64,000 nucleotides of DNA from Shimia isoporae. Its GTDB lineage: Bacteria > Pseudomonadota > Alphaproteobacteria > Rhodobacterales > Rhodobacteraceae. The stretch spans positions 124,001 through 188,000 of the forward strand of contig NZ_SMGR01000004.1 in NCBI RefSeq assembly GCF_004346865.1. Direction: 5' to 3'. This document shows, one piece after another, positions 8,801 to 17,134 of this stretch. A program made the translations under genes and the position numbers. The stretch's first letter is position 1, and each line of letters opens with the position of its first letter. The notes under the pieces were generated by a model that ran no database searches, was not told the DNA's origin, and saw nothing but the letters and a program-made list of their open reading frames with translations.

Positions 8801-8864
8801 CACAGTGACCAAACTGGAGAAACCGCTGCGATCCGGATTTCGCTATACGCTGACGAGGCAATAG
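5808..8864 (+). CDS. Permease fused to FG-GAP/VCBS repeats and ASPIC/UnbV domain (1018 aa)
   Basis: About residues 15-375 are a polytopic permease of the DUF318/YraQ kind: many hydrophobic helices and the motif GTPLGVCVNCAAPIARG with C129 and C132. The rest resembles CRTAC1-type extracellular proteins. It has calcium-binding FG-GAP/VCBS units (DIDNDGDVDLV, DVDNDGWREIVV, DRDGDLDLALG, DMNADGHSDLLVG, DFDNDGWQDVYIVNG, DMDGDGDLDMI), interrupted near residues 700-790 by a cysteine-rich insert, and ends with an ASPIC/UnbV domain (REVQMGGGFMSFDAPEVH, then GLGEAQEI and IRWADGTVTKLEKP). The reading frame is open throughout with no sign of a sequencing fusion. A membrane channel carrying a large periplasmic sensor or ligand-binding propeller is a reasonable model; the substrate is unknown. 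It ends 4 bases from the convergent protease gene. Confidence 0.8.
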   Translation: MHSFAFVQEGRNSRFLICLIVLIALAVMFWTGSRYPALDEKAMMSGAIQLDDPLSFDAVVPIDAAMGTLEKIGYSTLNWLNTNKKGMTFGVLFAATFLTLMGYVTQRSFRGGLANATLGLAIGTPLGVCVNCAAPIARGMHAGGLRAETTLAAMMASPTLNVVVLTLALSLLPFYMVAAKLSVSLIIILVAVPAIARVLPDEVRTPSPEISAPQPWTAAELGQAKSEPLGKAVMGVVADFAKNLWFIFKMTVPLMFLAGFLGAVAITLLPGELITTLPYGVLALVAIAAVGLFLPVPIAFDVVVVGVLLAAGLAHGYAMALLITLGSFSVYSWFIVTQSMGARAATMIAGAVLICGVAAGALVQGWHDYQSQRALELLTGEGPKTTRFMSAAASPSAELVISSEPFAPRSSAGDAPFTRMEAQALGIDKPVEFSMRDMWPPFWEGRSLSSGDIDNDGDVDLVIASTEVGLYVYSNNGQGQFERIAVAGGPLDQLPVFNAVLVDVDNDGWREIVVATYRRGIFLVENELGRLVTETPEPIANRDDAILALAMSFGDPDRDGDLDLALGNWAAGWYRRIPGEESRNRILWNDNGSLSDAAFTDLPGIPGETLSILFADMNADGHSDLLVGNDFEIPDYYYLGDGTGGFEAITYQDNLVEHVPTTTMGLKVADLLNDGLPEVYAVQIAGRSSGVSDRLKMQPLAQYCDRIEDTQAAETCRENMSIKRWYRSGNNFNPTYATKCQQLGGRQAAECKAMLIKDLAIQKRDPKVCRLIPADQWVAQSYCEIHFMPPRRITQSEADAALPQVKRANVLLESDTQGAPFADTATERGLEVGGWSWDTKVADFDNDGWQDVYIVNGTWVPNEVSPSNLFFRNLGDGTFAEASSPFGLEDYLMTASATAFDMDGDGDLDMITHPVNGPLVAFLNNTQESNAVVLRLNDLRGNRDGIGALITVTDGLGVTRTREVQMGGGFMSFDAPEVHIGLGEAQEIIGGQIRWADGTVTKLEKPLRSGFRYTLTRQ

Positions 8865-8868
8865 CCCA

Positions 8869-10914
8869 TCAGAATAGGAAGTCGTTGGCGTCTAGATGTG
8901 CCAGATTCACACCTTGAAGCGTGATTGTGCCTGCTCCTGTGTCGATGACCACGTTTCCTCCAGCGGAAGATAGAATGTGATTGGTCAACAGGTCGTTGAT
9001 ATCTGAGACACCGGCGATGGCCGACAAGTCGATCTTTTCCAGATCATTTCCTTCGTTGAAATCGGTGATGGTGTCGTTGCCGTGAGCGCTTTGGAAAATG
9101 AACGTGTCGCCGTTTCCGCCACCACTCAACAGATCATTGCCAACCCCGCCAGTCAGCGTGTCAAAACCGTTGCCTCCAGTTAGCGAGTCAGCACCGTTGC
9201 CACCTTGGAGGATGTCGTCACCCCCCTGTCCAAAAGCCTTGTCATTCCCATTGCCTCCAACAAAGGAGTCGTTTCCATTGCCGCCCCAAAAACGGTCCTG
9301 ACCCATGCCCCCAAAGGCGCTGTCATTTCCGTTTCCGCCGTGAAGAATGTCTGCGCCAGATCCGCCGACCAGCATATCATAGCCTGCGTCGCCGCGCAGG
9401 ACGTCCTTGCCATCGCCGCCTTCCAGACGGTCCGCGTTCAGGCCACCGAACATGCGATCAGACCCGTCGCCGCCAAGCAGCGTATCGTTTCCCATGCCGG
9501 CAAGGAGGGAGTCGTTGCCGTTTCCGCCGGCAATGTTGTTTGCGGCTTCGTTACCCTGAACCGTGTCCGCACCCGAACCGCCGATGAAATTCTCGATAAT
9601 TGTGCCGCGAGCGATGGCAAGGTTCTTTGTCCCGCCATTCAAATCCGAGAAGGTTTCGTCGTTCATGTCGATGCGGTTGTTGAACGTCGAAGAGGACAGA
9701 TCAAAAGTATCGTTCCCGCCATTGTCATAGATGGTGAAAACCTGAGCATTGTTGGCTACGTCGGCGGAATCCACACCGTCAAAGAGTTCCCCAAAGAGGG
9801 TCGCCCAATAGCCGCTGAGATTGGTATTGGCGCCCCAAGTGGTGTTTCCGTTTGTGGCGGTGGATGCGCCGTAGAGTGTCTGCCCGGCCAGAATGTCCGC
9901 CAGCATAAGGCTGGAGACAAAACCGAAGGATGCGTCGGTTGTGTGGTTATTGTTCTGAGAAAAGTACGACATTACAGACATTTGCCAACTGTCGTTGGTG
10001 AAGGTTTCGTCGGTTCCGTAGCCATAGGTTGCGGCGCCGTTATATGACCCTTGGTGACCAAGACCGAGTGCGTGTCCGATTTCGTGGACAAATGTTTGCA
10101 GCGAGTAGGTTCCGATTTTGGTTCCCGCCTGCGTCAACCAGTCGGTCGATACGTTGATCCATGAACGAGAGATTGTGTCGCCAAACACCACGGAGTTTGC
10201 GAAAGCCCCAGCTGACACATCGTCAAAGTCGATCCTCGAGCCGGAACCCAAACCAGTCTCGACAAAGTTTACGTCGATGGCGGACTCCCATATCTCGAAG
10301 GCCCAACGTGCCAGCTGCTGGCCTTCGGCCGTAAGCTTGGTGATGTCGACCGTGATCTGGTTGCTTCCGGAAGTATCGAAAGATCGCGCGCTGCGGCCTG
10401 TGTCTTGCCAATACCCGTCTGTCAGATAACGCGCCAGTTGGTCCAGTGACCCATTTGTGGGAGCCGGTTTTGGTACGCCTGACGTTGCGATCGCGTAGCT
10501 GCCCACGTCGGACGAATAATACCCCTGTGCCGACAAATAGTATGTGCCTGTGTACAGCGCCGTATAGGTTATGGTCGCCGTTTGACCGGAACCGGCATCA
10601 ATACTGTAATCAAGTCGTTGCGTTCCAGAGGAATAGAGCGCGAGAACGGAGTCGTTCAGACTGCCTCCAGTAAGCGTGAAAGTGTAGGTCTCTCCTTCGA
10701 CCAGAGCGATCCGAACAACGTCGAAATCTCCGCCATAGGAAATACTTCCGTTGAACCTGTCGCCGGCCGAAAGCGTGTATGGAGTGCCAGTTGTGCTTGG
10801 TGCATCGCTTCCTTCGGTAATAACCGCGGAATCAGGCAAAGCAGTTGGCACTAACCCTTCTTGAAAGTGGCGGCTTGGGTCATAGGTACCCGTGGCTTCG
10901 CACATAAAACACAT
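8869..10914 (-). CDS. Serralysin-type M10 metalloprotease with RTX repeats
   Basis: Secreted zinc endopeptidase of 681 residues. Residues about 40-150 look like a pre-peptidase C-terminal (PPC) beta domain; the catalytic motif HEIGHALGLGH is at 277-287 and the Met-turn is SVMSYFSQ. After a link region come many calcium-binding RTX nonapeptides (GGNGNDSLLAGMGNDTLLGG style) from about residue 470 to 640, and a C-terminal part ending VNLAHLDANDFLF, as expected for a type I secretion signal. There is no N-terminal signal peptide, which agrees. The start at 10914 has AGGAAG 7 bases upstream and gives the cysteine-bearing MCFMCEATG. PPC placed before the catalytic domain is less usual than after it. 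No T1SS transporter genes are in the window. Confidence 0.92.
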   Translation of the reverse strand: MCFMCEATGTYDPSRHFQEGLVPTALPDSAVITEGSDAPSTTGTPYTLSAGDRFNGSISYGGDFDVVRIALVEGETYTFTLTGGSLNDSVLALYSSGTQRLDYSIDAGSGQTATITYTALYTGTYYLSAQGYYSSDVGSYAIATSGVPKPAPTNGSLDQLARYLTDGYWQDTGRSARSFDTSGSNQITVDITKLTAEGQQLARWAFEIWESAIDVNFVETGLGSGSRIDFDDVSAGAFANSVVFGDTISRSWINVSTDWLTQAGTKIGTYSLQTFVHEIGHALGLGHQGSYNGAATYGYGTDETFTNDSWQMSVMSYFSQNNNHTTDASFGFVSSLMLADILAGQTLYGASTATNGNTTWGANTNLSGYWATLFGELFDGVDSADVANNAQVFTIYDNGGNDTFDLSSSTFNNRIDMNDETFSDLNGGTKNLAIARGTIIENFIGGSGADTVQGNEAANNIAGGNGNDSLLAGMGNDTLLGGDGSDRMFGGLNADRLEGGDGKDVLRGDAGYDMLVGGSGADILHGGNGNDSAFGGMGQDRFWGGNGNDSFVGGNGNDKAFGQGGDDILQGGNGADSLTGGNGFDTLTGGVGNDLLSGGGNGDTFIFQSAHGNDTITDFNEGNDLEKIDLSAIAGVSDINDLLTNHILSSAGGNVVIDTGAGTITLQGVNLAHLDANDFLF

Positions 10915-10961
10915 AAAAGAACTTCCTACTCTTTAGTCGATCGCTTGAAGCAATTCTCTGG

Positions 10962-11459
10962 CTACTCGGCCAAAAATTCCGGCGTCGCTTCTAGGAGACC
11001 TTGAACGAAGTGCGGAAAAAACTCGGCGGACAATGTGGTGTCCATCACGTCAAAGCGGACTTCCGGACCCTTTGAAGGCTTGGGAGAGGACGCGGTACGC
11101 CATTCCAAATGCCCGATGATGCCAAAATGGTTTTGAGACGTCACAACAAGTGACACATGCGTCCCGCTGGCGTGGCCCAAATTCTCCTGAGCAAAGTATA
11201 GCACAGAATCAGGGGAAATTGCCCGGATGCCGTCAGCTAGAGCTCTGCACAGTTTGTCTGACTCCGGCAGAGGCATCGGACAAGAAAGAACCATCTGGTG
11301 CTGTTTTGTAGTTTTGCCGATTGCCAAAGCATCCCCGAACATTGGGCCCGAAGTCGCGAGAACGGCCGCAGCGAATGTCAGCGCACGCCTTCGCAAGCCT
11401 TTGCAGCTAGCAAGGCAAGAATAAGAGTATACTGAAATCGCAGCAGCTATTTTCTTCAT
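10962..11459 (-). CDS. Hypothetical exported protein
   Basis: I do not recognise this protein. From the ATG at 11459 it has 165 residues with a basic, long hydrophobic N-terminal region (MKKIAAAISVYSYSCLASC then LTFAAAVLATSGPMFGDALA) that probably acts as a signal peptide. The mature part has two cysteines (LSCPMPLPESDKLC) and segments HVSLVVTSQNHFGIIGHLEW and EFFPHFVQGLLEATPEFLAE. GAGGGGAG lies immediately before the chosen start, somewhat too close; the frame is open back to 11528, giving 188 residues. It lies upstream of the protease gene on the same strand with a 48-base gap, so the two may be co-transcribed. A chaperone or inhibitor for the protease is conceivable, but nothing in the sequence shows it. 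Confidence 0.55.
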   Translation of the reverse strand: MKKIAAAISVYSYSCLASCKGLRRRALTFAAAVLATSGPMFGDALAIGKTTKQHQMVLSCPMPLPESDKLCRALADGIRAISPDSVLYFAQENLGHASGTHVSLVVTSQNHFGIIGHLEWRTASSPKPSKGPEVRFDVMDTTLSAEFFPHFVQGLLEATPEFLAE

Positions 11460-11613
11460 CTCCCCTCGCAACATCCCGCTGTTTCCAAAACCTCGAAAAT
11501 CCCAACAACAACACTCACTGAACCGCATAATTTAATTGAAATGTGCCGACACTATGACTTTCTTCAGAATAGGACACATCCGAGAACGGCAAACACCCAG
11601 AATTATCCCGCAA

Positions 11614-12570
11614 TCAGAGCCGGCGAATAAAAGCGGCAACAAAAAGGGCCACGTTGCTCGCTTTGGATTGCCGGTAGATTCCTAAGTCCTTCAATTCACT
11701 CAGACGTCGCAAGAGAGGGGCTTTTCTAAGCTTGGTAAACCTGTCGAGATCTGCTTGCGCTTGTGGTGTAAAACGATGACGCGAGGCCGCTAGAGCGATG
11801 ACATTTATGTCGTTCCACTCTTTGAAATCGCCACGGATCATTCGCATCAGCCGATTTAGTTTTGCACGCAGACCATTGTTGGCGCCAACCTCGTTGCCTG
11901 CATGTTGACGATACAGAAGTGTCGGTGTGTCATCATGAACCACAAGACCACCAGCGCCGGTGACGATCTGATATGCCCACCAGTCGTGCATCACGACATC
12001 AGAGGTTTCTCTGGCCGCTTCCATTGCCAGCCGCGCAGCCGCTCCGTTCAAAAGGATTGTATTTCCAGCCGCGATGTTTTGTGCGAGCGCGTTAAGAAAA
12101 CTGGGTGGGCGGGGTCGCGCTGCAGACAATGTGCGCCCCTTCAGGTTTTCGTCGACCACCCATGTGCGACTACAGTAAAGCGCGGGTCCTTCTGTAATTT
12201 CGTCCGAAACCGCAGCAACACTCCGCGCCAATTTGTCTGAGAGCCAGACGTCATCCTGATCGCAAAATGCAATCCAGCTTCCAGCAGGTAGGTTGTCCTC
12301 AGCCCGAGCCAGTAGTGACATGAAATTCGCGGCCGCTCCGTTTCCTCGACCTTTGAAAATTGTCACGGGATGTGAGGCACCGAAGTTATCCAGAATATTC
12401 AGGGTTTCATCGGTCGACCCATCGTCGCTGACCAAGAGCTGCCAATCCGTATGGCTCTGTGCATCCAAACTGTCCAGCTGCTCCTGAAGGCAGTCGGCAC
12501 CATTGTAGGTTGCTAGCAAAATACCGATATGCGGGCGAGCGTCGGAAGCTTGTGATGCCGTCGGGTGCAT
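11614..12570 (-). CDS. Family 2 glycosyltransferase (rhamnosyltransferase-like)
   Basis: GT-A fold sugar transferase of 318 residues. The N-terminal domain has the nucleotide-binding strands IGILLATYNGADCLQEQLDS and LLVSDDGSTDETL and the metal-binding region FCDQDDVWLSDKL, the arrangement seen in transferases such as those adding rhamnose to O-antigen or capsule. The C-terminal part has HDWWAYQIV and LYRQHAGNEVGAN, also typical of that subgroup. No transmembrane segment is seen. It diverges from the DUF2793 gene and lies 3 kb from UDP-glucose dehydrogenase, so it probably works on a surface polysaccharide. Donor and acceptor cannot be told from the sequence. Confidence 0.9.
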   Translation of the reverse strand: MHPTASQASDARPHIGILLATYNGADCLQEQLDSLDAQSHTDWQLLVSDDGSTDETLNILDNFGASHPVTIFKGRGNGAAANFMSLLARAEDNLPAGSWIAFCDQDDVWLSDKLARSVAAVSDEITEGPALYCSRTWVVDENLKGRTLSAARPRPPSFLNALAQNIAAGNTILLNGAAARLAMEAARETSDVVMHDWWAYQIVTGAGGLVVHDDTPTLLYRQHAGNEVGANNGLRAKLNRLMRMIRGDFKEWNDINVIALAASRHRFTPQAQADLDRFTKLRKAPLLRRLSELKDLGIYRQSKASNVALFVAAFIRRL

Positions 12571-12730
12571 GGCTGGCCGTCAGTGTTGAGTGGTCTGTTC
12601 AGAGGTAAATCAGCCGAAGGTTTCAGTCCAGCCTGTTGTGCGGACTGCCGCCAGCGTTCGGTCATTTCAGTACCTGTTGAGAAAGCCATGCGAGCGTTCG
12701 CTCTCCCGATCGCAGCACACAGGATTTCAG

Positions 12731-13822
12731 ATGTCCGACCTTTCACCCAACCTGGATATGCCCTTTCTGTATCCTGCCCAAGCGCAGAAGCACGTAACGC
12801 ACAATGAAGCTTTGCAGGTTCTGGACGCCGTTGTGCAACTGAGCGTGGCGGCATTCAACATCACCACACCACCATCGGCACCACAGGCGGGAAGCACTTT
12901 TGCGCTGGGCGCTGGTGCATCGGGGGTCTGGGCTGGACAAGACGGGATGCTCGCCCATTGGGATGGCACGGGGTGGTTGTACGTTGCTCCGAAGCAGGGG
13001 TGGCGCGCTTGGGGGCGTGCGGAAGGTGAGCTTCGGGTGTTCGACGGGTCGCAATGGCTGGTTCCTTCGATCGCAGAATTGGGAGTGAACACGAGCGCAG
13101 ACGCAACCAACAGGTTTTCGGTTGCTGCCGAAGCCAGTCTTTTGAGCCACGAAGGTGCCGGTCACCAACTAAAGCTGAACAAAAACTCGACGTCAGACAC
13201 GGCCTCGTTGCTGTTTCAAACAAATTGGACCGGACACGCAGAGATGGGCCTCGCAGGAGAGGACAACTGGTCTGTAAAGGTTTCGGCGGATGGCGTTGGC
13301 TGGACGGAGGCGTTGAAAATTGATTCCACAAGCGGTCTTGTCAGTGGGGCCGCGGTGCAAACTTCTGCAAATGACGCGACGCCCGGTCGATTGATGCGGG
13401 CTGACTTTGGGTACAGCCCTGCCAATCTTGTTGCGCCAGTCATTGAAATCGGTGGGGTTCCAAACGGGGGCGTCATAGAACGAGGAAGCAATGCAAATGG
13501 AGAGTTTGTTCGGTATGCGGACGGCACTGCAGAGGGCTGGGCGAGCTTGACGCTGGTCTATGCAAACGCGGCCAAATTAGCGGAGACCTGGACATACCCC
13601 ATCGCTTTGGTCAGCGGTGTTGTTGTGTCAAGCGCCATCTTGAATGTGAGCGGTCTCTCAACTTCGGCCACACCTTCGACTTCTGATCTTTGCAGCGTTT
13701 GCGCAGGCACAATCTCTGTTTCGAGTTGCAACTTCCAACTGTTTCGAATGACAGGCGCACGAAACTTTGAAGCGGCCGACACCGCTCAGGTCCGCGTGCG
13801 TGTCATTGGCCGTTGGTTCTAA
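12731..13822 (+). CDS. DUF2793 protein, candidate gene transfer agent head-spike fibre
   Basis: The 363-residue protein begins MSDLSPNLDMPFLYPAQAQK and continues HVTHNEALQVLDAVVQLSV, the hallmark DUF2793 segment (about residues 5-100). The middle is beta-rich with GLAGEDNWSVKVSADGVGW and the C-terminal third (GGVPNGGVIERGSNANGEFV, then VRVRVIGRWF) resembles a small receptor-binding or pyocin-knob-like domain. Start 12731 has AGGA 8 bases before it. From memory, the Rhodobacter capsulatus gene transfer agent has head spikes made of a fibre and a base protein encoded outside its main cluster, and I believe the fibre is a DUF2793 protein; that link needs a search. The small gene 11 bases downstream would be the base. 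No phage gene is nearby. Confidence 0.75.
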   Translation: MSDLSPNLDMPFLYPAQAQKHVTHNEALQVLDAVVQLSVAAFNITTPPSAPQAGSTFALGAGASGVWAGQDGMLAHWDGTGWLYVAPKQGWRAWGRAEGELRVFDGSQWLVPSIAELGVNTSADATNRFSVAAEASLLSHEGAGHQLKLNKNSTSDTASLLFQTNWTGHAEMGLAGEDNWSVKVSADGVGWTEALKIDSTSGLVSGAAVQTSANDATPGRLMRADFGYSPANLVAPVIEIGGVPNGGVIERGSNANGEFVRYADGTAEGWASLTLVYANAAKLAETWTYPIALVSGVVVSSAILNVSGLSTSATPSTSDLCSVCAGTISVSSCNFQLFRMTGARNFEAADTAQVRVRVIGRWF

Positions 13823-13833
13823 GGAGTATCGCG

Positions 13834-14118
13834 ATGAAAATCAATTTGTCCCCGCAAGAACGCCCGGATCGACTTGAGTTGTGTCGCCAAGGTGACGTGC
13901 TTCTTTTCAACGGCGAAGCAACCGACCTTCGAGACTTGGTCGGTAAGGAGGAAATTGAACATCCATGGATCGCTGGACCTGTGCGAGAGGTTGGTGGATC
14001 CCTGTGTGTGACAGTCATCCTTCCGCATGGACCGGACGCGCCGTTAGACACAAGATATCCGTCGGCAATTGAGTTGACAGAAGACGGTAATGTCCCACTT
14101 CCCGCCTTTTCGCGCTAG
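13834..14118 (+). CDS. Small protein paired with DUF2793 gene, candidate spike base
   Basis: A 94-residue protein starting at 13834, with AAGGAG 7 bases upstream, 11 bases after the DUF2793 gene; the two clearly form an operon. The sequence (MKINLSPQERPDRLELCRQG, then EIEHPWIAGPVREVGGSLCV and TVILPHGPDAPLDTRYPSAI) has no signal peptide, membrane segment or catalytic motif that I recognise. In the Rhodobacter gene transfer agent, as I remember it, a small base protein is encoded directly after the fibre gene; size and position fit here, but I cannot verify sequence similarity. Otherwise it would be an uncharacterised virion-type accessory protein. Confidence 0.7.
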   Translation: MKINLSPQERPDRLELCRQGDVLLFNGEATDLRDLVGKEEIEHPWIAGPVREVGGSLCVTVILPHGPDAPLDTRYPSAIELTEDGNVPLPAFSR

Positions 14119-14129
14119 AACTGCTGGGG

Positions 14130-15296
14130 TCAGTCCGACCCGAAAATATCCCGCGTGAACACCTTGTCAGCGACATCGGCAAGATCATCAGATAGCCTAT
14201 TTGCTATGATGACATCCGCTTCGGATTTGAAGGTATCAAGTTCGCTGATCACGCGCGAATTGAAGAAATCATCTTCCTCCAGTGCAGGCTCATAAACGAC
14301 AACCTCAATGCCTTTGGCCTTGATGCGTTTCATGATGCCCTGAATGGAACTTTGGCGGAAGTTGTCCGACCCGGCCTTCATCACCAAACGGTGCACACCC
14401 ACGATCTTCGGCTTTCGCGATATGATCTGGTCGGCGATGAAGTCTTTCCGTGTCCGGTTTGCATCTACCACGGCGCGGATAAGGTTTTGCGGTACTTCGG
14501 AATAGTTGGCCAGAAGTTGTTTGCTGTCCTTGGGCAGGCAATACCCGCCATATCCGAAAGACGGATTGTTGTAGTGGTGCCCGATCCGCGGATCGTGTCC
14601 GACGCCTTCGATGATCTGGCGACTGTCCATGCCGAGAGCGAGCGCATAGCTATCCAATTCATTGAAATAGGCCACACGCATCGCAAGGTATGTGTTCGCA
14701 AACAGCTTGATGGCTTCTGCTTCATCCGAGCCGGTGAACAGCACGGGGACGTCTTCGTCCAGCGCCCCGTCTTTCAGCAACTGGGCGAACCGTCTACCAG
14801 TGTCTGTATCAGAACCCACGATAATGCGGGACGGATGTAAGTTGTCGTAAAGTGCTCGCCCTTCACGCAAAAACTCGGGGCTAAAAACCACACGGTCCGT
14901 ATTTAATTCTGTGTTGATGCGTTTGGTAAAGCCAACGGGAATAGTCGACTTCACTACGATCAGCGCTTCGTCATTGACCGCAAGCACATCCCGGATCACG
15001 GCTTCGACCGAGGACGTGTCAAAGAAGTTGGTATTTGGGTCATAATTCGTCGGCGTCGCGACAACGACGTACTGAGCGCCTTCATAGGCGGCATGGGCAT
15101 CGGTAGTTGCGATGAGATCGAGCTCTTTCTCCGCGAGATAGTGCTCGATTTCCGTGTCTTCGATCGGTGACTTGCGTGCATTGAGTTGCGCGACGCGCTC
15201 TTCGGAAAGATCAACCGCAACAACCGTGTTGTTTTGTGCCAGAAGAACGGCGTTCGAAAGGCCCACATAGCCGATTCCAACAACTGCGATTTTCAT
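14130..15296 (-). CDS. ugd: UDP-glucose 6-dehydrogenase
   Basis: NAD-dependent four-electron oxidation of UDP-glucose to UDP-glucuronate, a precursor of capsule and exopolysaccharide. The 388-residue length equals that of the short bacterial enzymes. [20 protein letters not shown] carries the GxGxxG nucleotide fold, [11 protein letters not shown] and [18 protein letters not shown] are family blocks, and the catalytic cysteine is C253 in [15 protein letters not shown] start at 15296 because the frame upstream adds only unrelated residues and GAGG lies 12 bases before this ATG. It converges with the DUF2793 operon. With the GT2 gene it suggests an acidic surface polysaccharide. Confidence 0.93.
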   Translation of the reverse strand: MKIAVVGIGYVGLSNAVLLAQNNTVVAVDLSEERVAQLNARKSPIEDTEIEHYLAEKELDLIATTDAHAAYEGAQYVVVATPTNYDPNTNFFDTSSVEAVIRDVLAVNDEALIVVKSTIPVGFTKRINTELNTDRVVFSPEFLREGRALYDNLHPSRIIVGSDTDTGRRFAQLLKDGALDEDVPVLFTGSDEAEAIKLFANTYLAMRVAYFNELDSYALALGMDSRQIIEGVGHDPRIGHHYNNPSFGYGGYCLPKDSKQLLANYSEVPQNLIRAVVDANRTRKDFIADQIISRKPKIVGVHRLVMKAGSDNFRQSSIQGIMKRIKAKGIEVVVYEPALEEDDFFNSRVISELDTFKSEADVIIANRLSDDLADVADKVFTRDIFGSD

Positions 15297-15399
15297 GACC
15301 CGAGCAAGCCTCATTCCGAAAATATTTGGACACACATGTCACGAAGACCGTGTTCACGCAAGGAACACGGTCAAAGACCGCTCAGGGAGTGGAACCGTT

Positions 15400-15681
15400 T
15401 CAGGCCAGCAGTTTACCCAGTTTCATAGCCACGCCCATCTCACCTGAAACCTTCAACTTGCCAGTCATGACGCCGGTCATTGGATTCAGTTTTCCGGTGA
15501 GCAGCTTGACCAGGTTGTCCTGGGTGATTTTTATTGTGCAGTCGGTATCCCTGTCTTCACGCGATGCAGTTCCGTCTGCGAGAACCACAACGCCGTCGGC
15601 GCCGCAGTCAAATTTCAAAGATCCGTCGAATTCTTTGCTTTTAAGCTCTTTCTGCATCCGTTCGACAACTTGATCGAGCAT
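15400..15681 (-). CDS. SCP2 sterol-binding domain protein
   Basis: A 93-residue stand-alone SCP2 domain. It contains the usual features: the N-terminal helix MLDQVVERMQKELKSKEFDG, strands DCGADGVVVLADG and CTIKITQDNLVKLLTG, and the closing helix pair around NPMTGVMTGKLKVSGEMGVA. SCP2 domains have a hydrophobic tunnel for lipids or acyl chains; the bacterial ligands are mostly unknown. Start 15681 has GAGGAAGG 8 bases upstream. It stands alone between ugd and the efflux gene, all on the minus strand. Confidence 0.88.
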   Translation of the reverse strand: MLDQVVERMQKELKSKEFDGSLKFDCGADGVVVLADGTASREDRDTDCTIKITQDNLVKLLTGKLNPMTGVMTGKLKVSGEMGVAMKLGKLLA

Positions 15682-15758
15682 GTGAAACCTTCCTCTATAG
15701 CGCGTCGGCGAAGAGGTGGCAGGCGTTGGATTGCGACGCAAGTCTGACGTTCCGGCAT

Positions 15759-17129
15759 CTATTTCGCGGCAAAACTTCCGCCCAGAGCCACGTTCAGGTC
15801 AACGAAATCAACTGCCCGGTTGCGCCGATCGAGGGCAAGCGCGTTTTGTGTGTCTAGATGCGCCCGTTCTGCGTCCAGAACCTGCAAGAACGACACGTTT
15901 CCTTCCGTATAAGACTTGCGGGCAATGTCCAGAACACGGGCTGTTGCCTTTTCTGCGGCTTCCGCTTTGGTCACGGCTTTGGTGTTCTGATCCAGCGCAT
16001 ACATTGCATTGCGCACTTCCTCCACTGCCAGAACAACTTCTTTTTCCCATGCAGCCTGCCGTTCTGCTATCAAGCCTTTTGCAGTTTCCACTTTGCCCCT
16101 GCGCACTGGTAGATCGAAAATTGGAAGGTCGAAATTCAGCCGTACAAATCCAGCGACAGGAGCAAACCCCGCGCCACCGTTGGACAGGTTGATGTTGCCC
16201 GTCACGCTCATGTTCGGATAGAGATCCGCCTCTGCCACGCCAAGTAAAGCGACAGCTTCAGCCAGTTTTTTTTCGGCATAGACGATGTCGGGGCGGTTGC
16301 GCACAAGGTCAGCGGGGACACCCGTTTTCAACACCTTTATGCTCGGGATTGGTTGAGGTGCTCTTACGTCTAGGTCATCCCTTTGCACGAGATCAGTGCT
16401 GCCAGCCAAAGCTGCAATTCGGTTCACCATCCGGACAAAGAATACGCGTGCGTCTGGGACCGCTGCTGCGGTTCGCAAAACCAGCGATTCGGCTTGCGCC
16501 ACTTCGAGTTCCGTTGCTCCGCCAGTTTCCTGCAACTTCAGCGTTGCCGCCAACGTGTCTTCGCGACTTTTAAGAACCCGCTGGATGATCCGGATCAGCT
16601 CCTGACCATAGCGCATGTCCATGTAGGCGGTGATAACTTCATCGACAAACAACAAACGCCAGACATCCGCGTCAGCGTAGCTTGCTTCCAGCCGGGCAAA
16701 GGCAGATTCTTTTTCCCGTTGCAACTTGCCATAAAGGTCAAGTTTCCAGGTCGCTTCGGCACGTGCGAAACCCGTATGGTCTGGCCGGTCTCCACCCCCG
16801 CCCGAAATGGCGGCTTCGCCCACTTTGGTCGCTCCGGAAAAAGGAAATCCGGAAGACGCAAGAATTCCCTGGGATTGCTGGATACGCGCTGCGATGCGTT
16901 GAATGTCTTTGTTGTTCTCCAGACCGTAAGCTACCAGCTGATTGAGGAGGTTGTCGTTAAATGCTTTCCACCATTGTTCGGTGTTGTTGCGGGCAACAGA
17001 CGACTCTTCGCGGAGAAATCTGCTTGGAAGCCCAATTTTGGGTTTCTCGAATTCTGGACCCGCGACTGTGCAACCGGACAGCAAACCAAGAACGAAACCA
17101 CGCCGGGACATACGTGCTGCCGTGCCCAT
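15759..17129 (-). CDS. NodT-type outer-membrane efflux lipoprotein
   Basis: TolC-superfamily outer-membrane factor of 456 residues. The N-terminus ends in a lipobox (GFVLGLLSGC, modified Cys20), and the sequence then follows the NodT pattern: WWKAFNDNLLNQLVAYGLENN, GFPFSGATKVG, and long alpha-helical tracts with two duplicated halves (VAQAESLVLRTAAAVPDARV; DIVYAEKKLAEAVALLGVAE). Three such subunits form a channel-tunnel for an inner-membrane RND or ABC pump. No pump or adaptor gene is nearby. It starts 6 bases after the mscS-type gene with AAGGAGG upstream, so the two are one operon, an unusual pairing. Confidence 0.88.
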   Translation of the reverse strand: MGTAARMSRRGFVLGLLSGCTVAGPEFEKPKIGLPSRFLREESSVARNNTEQWWKAFNDNLLNQLVAYGLENNKDIQRIAARIQQSQGILASSGFPFSGATKVGEAAISGGGGDRPDHTGFARAEATWKLDLYGKLQREKESAFARLEASYADADVWRLLFVDEVITAYMDMRYGQELIRIIQRVLKSREDTLAATLKLQETGGATELEVAQAESLVLRTAAAVPDARVFFVRMVNRIAALAGSTDLVQRDDLDVRAPQPIPSIKVLKTGVPADLVRNRPDIVYAEKKLAEAVALLGVAEADLYPNMSVTGNINLSNGGAGFAPVAGFVRLNFDLPIFDLPVRRGKVETAKGLIAERQAAWEKEVVLAVEEVRNAMYALDQNTKAVTKAEAAEKATARVLDIARKSYTEGNVSFLQVLDAERAHLDTQNALALDRRNRAVDFVDLNVALGGSFAAK

Positions 17130-17134
17130 GCTCG

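Noticed and set aside
9098..9640. Possible DNA repeat array in the protease gene
   Set aside because: The periodicity is explained by the protein-level RTX nonapeptide repeats; it is not a CRISPR or tandem DNA repeat.
9205..10047. 280-codon plus-strand frame
   Set aside because: Antisense to the RTX repeats and catalytic region of the M10 protease; the periodic codons create the open frame.
12571..12730. CtrA-type sites (TTAA-N7-TTAA) before the candidate head-spike genes
   Set aside because: Gene transfer agent genes can depend on CtrA, but no such pair of half-sites is present in this region.
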